Source of the DNA: an uncultured Acetatifactor sp.
Lineage (GTDB): Bacteria > Bacillota > Clostridia > Lachnospirales > Lachnospiraceae
Length of the DNA stretch: 7,586 bases
NCBI GenBank assembly: GCA_947644185.1
Contig: CANRZC010000108.1
Location: 1-7,586, forward strand
Direction of reading: 5' to 3'
This document shows, one piece after another, positions 4,947 through 7,586 of this stretch (its first letter is position 1; each line of letters opens with the position of its first letter). The notes beneath the pieces were generated by a model that worked only from the letters and a program-made list of their open reading frames with translations, did not search any database and was not told the DNA's origin. A program made the position numbers and the translations under genes.

Positions 4947-7259
4947 TTACTTTGTCAATGTGTGCTTGCGGAAAACCGCCAGCAGTTCCGTACAAACCTT
5001 GATGGTTTCGGTGTGGTCTCCGAAGTCATAAGTGATATCCTCTGTGGTGGAACCTGCCCACTGGGAGTTATTCCCGTAAAAGATGATCAGATGCTTAGGG
5101 AAGAGATTATAGGTCTCGCAGTAGCACCATCCTAAGTCATACTTCTCTAACATATTCAGAATTTCTTCATGATAGGCATTGACGGTGCCGATATCCCAAT
5201 GCGCCAGTGTGCCATAGCAGCCAAATTCGTTGACCATGAAGCCAACATTATACTTTTTCGCAATCTCTTCGTAAGGCTTGACGGCTTCCTCATAAATGCG
5301 ATCCATATCATGGAATGTATTTTCGCTGTTGGTATAGGTACCATCGCTGTTGATAATAAGCGGAAGAGGTTCGGACTCGTCCAGATAGTCATTGGTATCC
5401 GAGGGCACCATGATCACCTTCTGTCCGCTTCCTTCTACAATGACCGTATCCAGTCTGGCATATCCGTCTTTGATCTGCAGTTCTACCTTCTCTGTTCCCT
5501 CGGGAATGTCAACGAAATAAAGTATATCGCCGTAATAGTATTCTCCGTCCTCTCCGGGTGTGCCTCCGTCCAGCCGGATGGTCTGTATGTGTTTGCCGTC
5601 CGCGTATATGTCAGCGGACGCATTGTTGTCTGACGTCCAGACGTGAAAGGACAGCCTACTGCCGGAAACAGCACCGGTGATAATTAAGGGGGCCCGGCCG
5701 TCGTTGATTTTTCCCATGGGGAAAACAGGCTGGGGCCAGACAGGCTCCGCATAAGGGTACTCATTCCCCGCAGACGCAATAAAATGGGGTTTGTAGCAAT
5801 GACAGCCAATGGCGATTCCCAACGCGGCGACAGCATCTACCGTCTCCTGATGTGCATTGTCTGTAAAGGAATATAGCAGAACACGGTTCGGATCATTTGC
5901 CCTGATCGCATCCCTGACAGAAGCGATGCCTTCTATTGCAGTGTCAAAGTCCAGTTCTTCCGGCTGACTCGGTTCCAGGGGCTCAATCTCGTTGCAAAGA
6001 TCAAAGCTCAGATATTTGGAGGGAATCTCCGCATACCGTTTCGCCAGCATTCCCCAATAGGTTCGGGTGACATCCCACTCGGACTCCGAGAGAGGCATAA
6101 AACCATCCCACTTGCCGTTTCCATTTGCGTCCTGATAAACGCTCATGGCAATTTGCAAATGCACGCCGTATTCCACGCACCACGCCAATAGCTGATCCAG
6201 ATCCTTCAACTCGCTCTGGTTGACCTGTTCCGGATCCTCTGGGTAATCGGGATAACGTAATGACCCAAAATCAAAAAAGAGACGGGCGAAATTGAAGCCG
6301 TTTTCCGCCAGAAAGCGGATGTCCGATTCACGGTGGCGTAGGCAGAAGCGATCAGTGTTGTTTTTGATGGTGCTCAGCCCCGTACCCTTCCAAGTGGAGG
6401 GCAGCTTCTCCTGGGTCACCTCCGGCAAATCGGTCTTTGCACTCAGCAGCTCGTCTGTGATGATGCTTTTATCGTAGGTTCCGGCATCGGCAATTGAGAT
6501 ATAGTCGCGCCATTCCGGGTCAAGCTCCACCTGACAGTGGTCAGCCATACGCACGGCGGCCCGCACCGCCTCATCACGGGTAAGCGGTTCATCTAAACGC
6601 AGCGAGAGGTTCTCATCCCACTCAAACATGGGCTTTCCGTTGAATGGCGAGAACACCATAGGGAAGGACATCACCGCGCCCCACATATAATTTGAATTGT
6701 AAATGTCATAGACGACGGTTTCCTCTTCAATTGCGTCCGGGAAATAGGGATAATCCCATGAGAGCTGCTGCATCGCAACCTGCTCATCAGCAATATTCCA
6801 GTAGCAGAGCTCCGGATTTGCCGTTTCATCTATAAAAAAGAAGATGTCGTCGTGGCTATATCCCATCAGTACCCATGCGTAGGAGAGCATCAAAAAGCCG
6901 TCCTCACGATTCATCTGATCCGTAGTCTTGCTGGCCAGGTCAATGGTTTTCATCCACTCGTCCAGCCTGTTCTCGTCCCACAACTCCACAAGCCGGGTGG
7001 TGATGGCGCTGTACTCCTGGAAGGTCACGGTCGCGTCCATGTCCTCCAGCCAGCCGTCCATGATAAAGCCTGCCTTTTGCGCTCGCTGTAATTCATCATC
7101 AAGCGTTGTTTCTTCCACTGGAGCCGGACTTGGGGCGGCGCTTTCTGTTGGTTGTACAGGCTCAGACGGTGGGGTGTCCGATGTATTACACCCAGCAAGG
7201 ATGGTTAAGAGTAGGCACAGAGTCAGCAAAGCCGCCAAAGTTCGTTTGAAGTATTTCAT
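4947..7259 (-). CDS. GH5-type glycoside hydrolase lipoprotein with SLH-like N terminus and inserted beta domain
   Basis: This is a predicted surface-anchored endo-acting glycan hydrolase of 770 residues. A lipoprotein signal (MKYFKRTLAALLTLCLLLTI) ends in the lipobox LAGC with Cys24. A Pro/Ser/Glu linker follows to about residue 52. Segments at about 55-95 and 215-245 (LDEPLTRDEAVRAAVRMAD) resemble S-layer homology motifs. The clan GH-A barrel starts near 275. Arg326 sits in FNFARLFF, the acid/base is Glu424 in LCNEIEP, His487 and Tyr489 sit in HCYKPHF, and the nucleophile is Glu678 in VNEFGCYG. An Asp/Asn-rich EF-hand-like loop, DANGNGKWDGF, occupies 377-387. About 90 residues at 520-611, between the two catalytic glutamates, look like a carbohydrate-binding beta sandwich. 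The frame opens at 7298, but ATG 7259 has AAGGAG 8 nt upstream and begins the signal peptide. It is monocistronic, with its own promoter and terminator. The substrate (beta-glucan, mannan or host glycan) is not determinable. Confidence 0.85.
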   Translation of the reverse strand: MKYFKRTLAALLTLCLLLTILAGCNTSDTPPSEPVQPTESAAPSPAPVEETTLDDELQRAQKAGFIMDGWLEDMDATVTFQEYSAITTRLVELWDENRLDEWMKTIDLASKTTDQMNREDGFLMLSYAWVLMGYSHDDIFFFIDETANPELCYWNIADEQVAMQQLSWDYPYFPDAIEEETVVYDIYNSNYMWGAVMSFPMVFSPFNGKPMFEWDENLSLRLDEPLTRDEAVRAAVRMADHCQVELDPEWRDYISIADAGTYDKSIITDELLSAKTDLPEVTQEKLPSTWKGTGLSTIKNNTDRFCLRHRESDIRFLAENGFNFARLFFDFGSLRYPDYPEDPEQVNQSELKDLDQLLAWCVEYGVHLQIAMSVYQDANGNGKWDGFMPLSESEWDVTRTYWGMLAKRYAEIPSKYLSFDLCNEIEPLEPSQPEELDFDTAIEGIASVRDAIRANDPNRVLLYSFTDNAHQETVDAVAALGIAIGCHCYKPHFIASAGNEYPYAEPVWPQPVFPMGKINDGRAPLIITGAVSGSRLSFHVWTSDNNASADIYADGKHIQTIRLDGGTPGEDGEYYYGDILYFVDIPEGTEKVELQIKDGYARLDTVIVEGSGQKVIMVPSDTNDYLDESEPLPLIINSDGTYTNSENTFHDMDRIYEEAVKPYEEIAKKYNVGFMVNEFGCYGTLAHWDIGTVNAYHEEILNMLEKYDLGWCYCETYNLFPKHLIIFYGNNSQWAGSTTEDITYDFGDHTETIKVCTELLAVFRKHTLTK

Positions 7260-7267
7260 TCGATTTT

Positions 7268-7273
7268 CTCCTT
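7268..7273 (-). promoter_or_regulatory. Ribosome binding site of the GH5 lipoprotein
   Basis: AAGGAG lies 8 nt before ATG 7259. It fixes the start at the signal peptide rather than at 7298. Confidence 0.75.
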
Positions 7274-7322
7274 TTTCAGAATGTGTACTTTCCTTCAAAT
7301 TGCACTTTTTTCAATACGGAAT

Positions 7323-7351
7323 AGAATACCATAAAAATGTTTGATTTTCAA
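7323..7351 (-). promoter_or_regulatory. Extended -10 promoter of the GH5 gene
   Basis: On the minus strand, TTGAAA (7351-7346) and TATTCT (7328-7323) are separated by exactly 17 bp. A TGG precedes the -10 box, giving an extended -10 element. The predicted start near 7316 leaves a leader of about 57 nt. This is the best sigma-A-like promoter in the window. No operator is obvious. Confidence 0.7.
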
Positions 7352-7409
7352 TAGATAATAAGAAGGTGTTTGCTTTTTCGTAAATTGCCGCCCGATAGCG
7401 GAAGGTGGA

Positions 7410-7586
7410 CAGCGGCATATCCAGCACTACAATGTCAATGCCCTTCTCCTTGGTCAGAATCCGTCACTGCTCCAGAATCTCGCTAGCTGGTCGATACTTT
7501 TAATGTAGAGCAGATCGACCGGATTCAGCTTTTTGACCAGCCTCTTATACTGTGGCCGCTCAAAATCCTTGCCAGACTGCTTGTCC
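7410..7586 (-). pseudogene. Serine recombinase (resolvase/invertase) fragment, decayed
   Basis: Reading in from the right edge on the minus strand, SGKDFERPQYKRLVKKL then DLLYIKSIDQL matches the N-terminal catalytic domain of small serine recombinases. The family normally continues L-G-R-N-Y-x-E-I-x-E-Q-W. Here the frame is lost at about 7478-7488 and reaches a TGA at 7456-7454. The next frame restores EILEQ, a TGA (7466-7464) where the family has Trp, then RILTKEKG and IDIVVLDMPL ending at 7410. Similarity then stops, so the C-terminal part is absent too. The catalytic serine region would lie outside the window. The gene is clearly non-functional and marks former mobile DNA or an inversion system. 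Confidence 0.8.

Overview
The window looks like chromosomal DNA from a Gram-positive gut-type Firmicute, most likely a Lachnospiraceae-like Clostridium. The reasons are strong AGGAGG-type ribosome binding sites, sigma-A-like promoters, a lipobox lipoprotein, mixed GC content and the gene families present. This taxonomic call is inference. Nothing in the window names a species.

Layout from left to right. Positions 1-67 hold a broken piece of a translation elongation factor G gene, still showing the P-loop, which runs into an unrecognised reading frame that ends at 159. Positions 160-327 are a leader with a possible promoter. Positions 328-1878 (+) encode a 516-residue AraC-type regulator. Its two helix-turn-helix motifs are at the N terminus, followed by about 400 mostly helical residues with an internal duplication. 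A hairpin at 1888-1922 separates it from an oppositely oriented operon. That operon, read on the minus strand, is an MBOAT O-acyltransferase (4557-3217) followed by a secreted SGNH/GDSL hydrolase-fold protein (3145-1931) whose linker carries three 57-bp tandem repeats. Together they look like a cell-surface glycan O-acylation pair, with the membrane enzyme passing acyl groups outward and the SGNH protein acting outside. A promoter lies at 4668-4695, and a direct repeat with 11-bp period sits just upstream of its -35 box.

Positions 4796-4904 hold a rho-independent terminator on the minus strand and a perfect 16-bp inverted repeat. Both follow the next minus-strand gene (7259-4947), a 770-residue lipoprotein glycoside hydrolase of the GH5 type. 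It has SLH-like N-terminal segments and a beta-sandwich-like insertion between its two catalytic glutamates. A strong extended -10 promoter precedes it at 7323-7351. The right edge (7410-7586, minus) is a decayed serine recombinase fragment with a frameshift and stops.

The region therefore reads as a small surface-carbohydrate locus (glycan hydrolase, glycan O-acylation, regulator) bounded by gene debris on both sides. I see no CRISPR array, tRNA or rRNA. The least ordinary items are the architecture of the AraC regulator, the insertion in the GH5 enzyme, and the palindrome-rich spacer at 4646-4946. I do not see evidence strong enough to claim a wholly new system.
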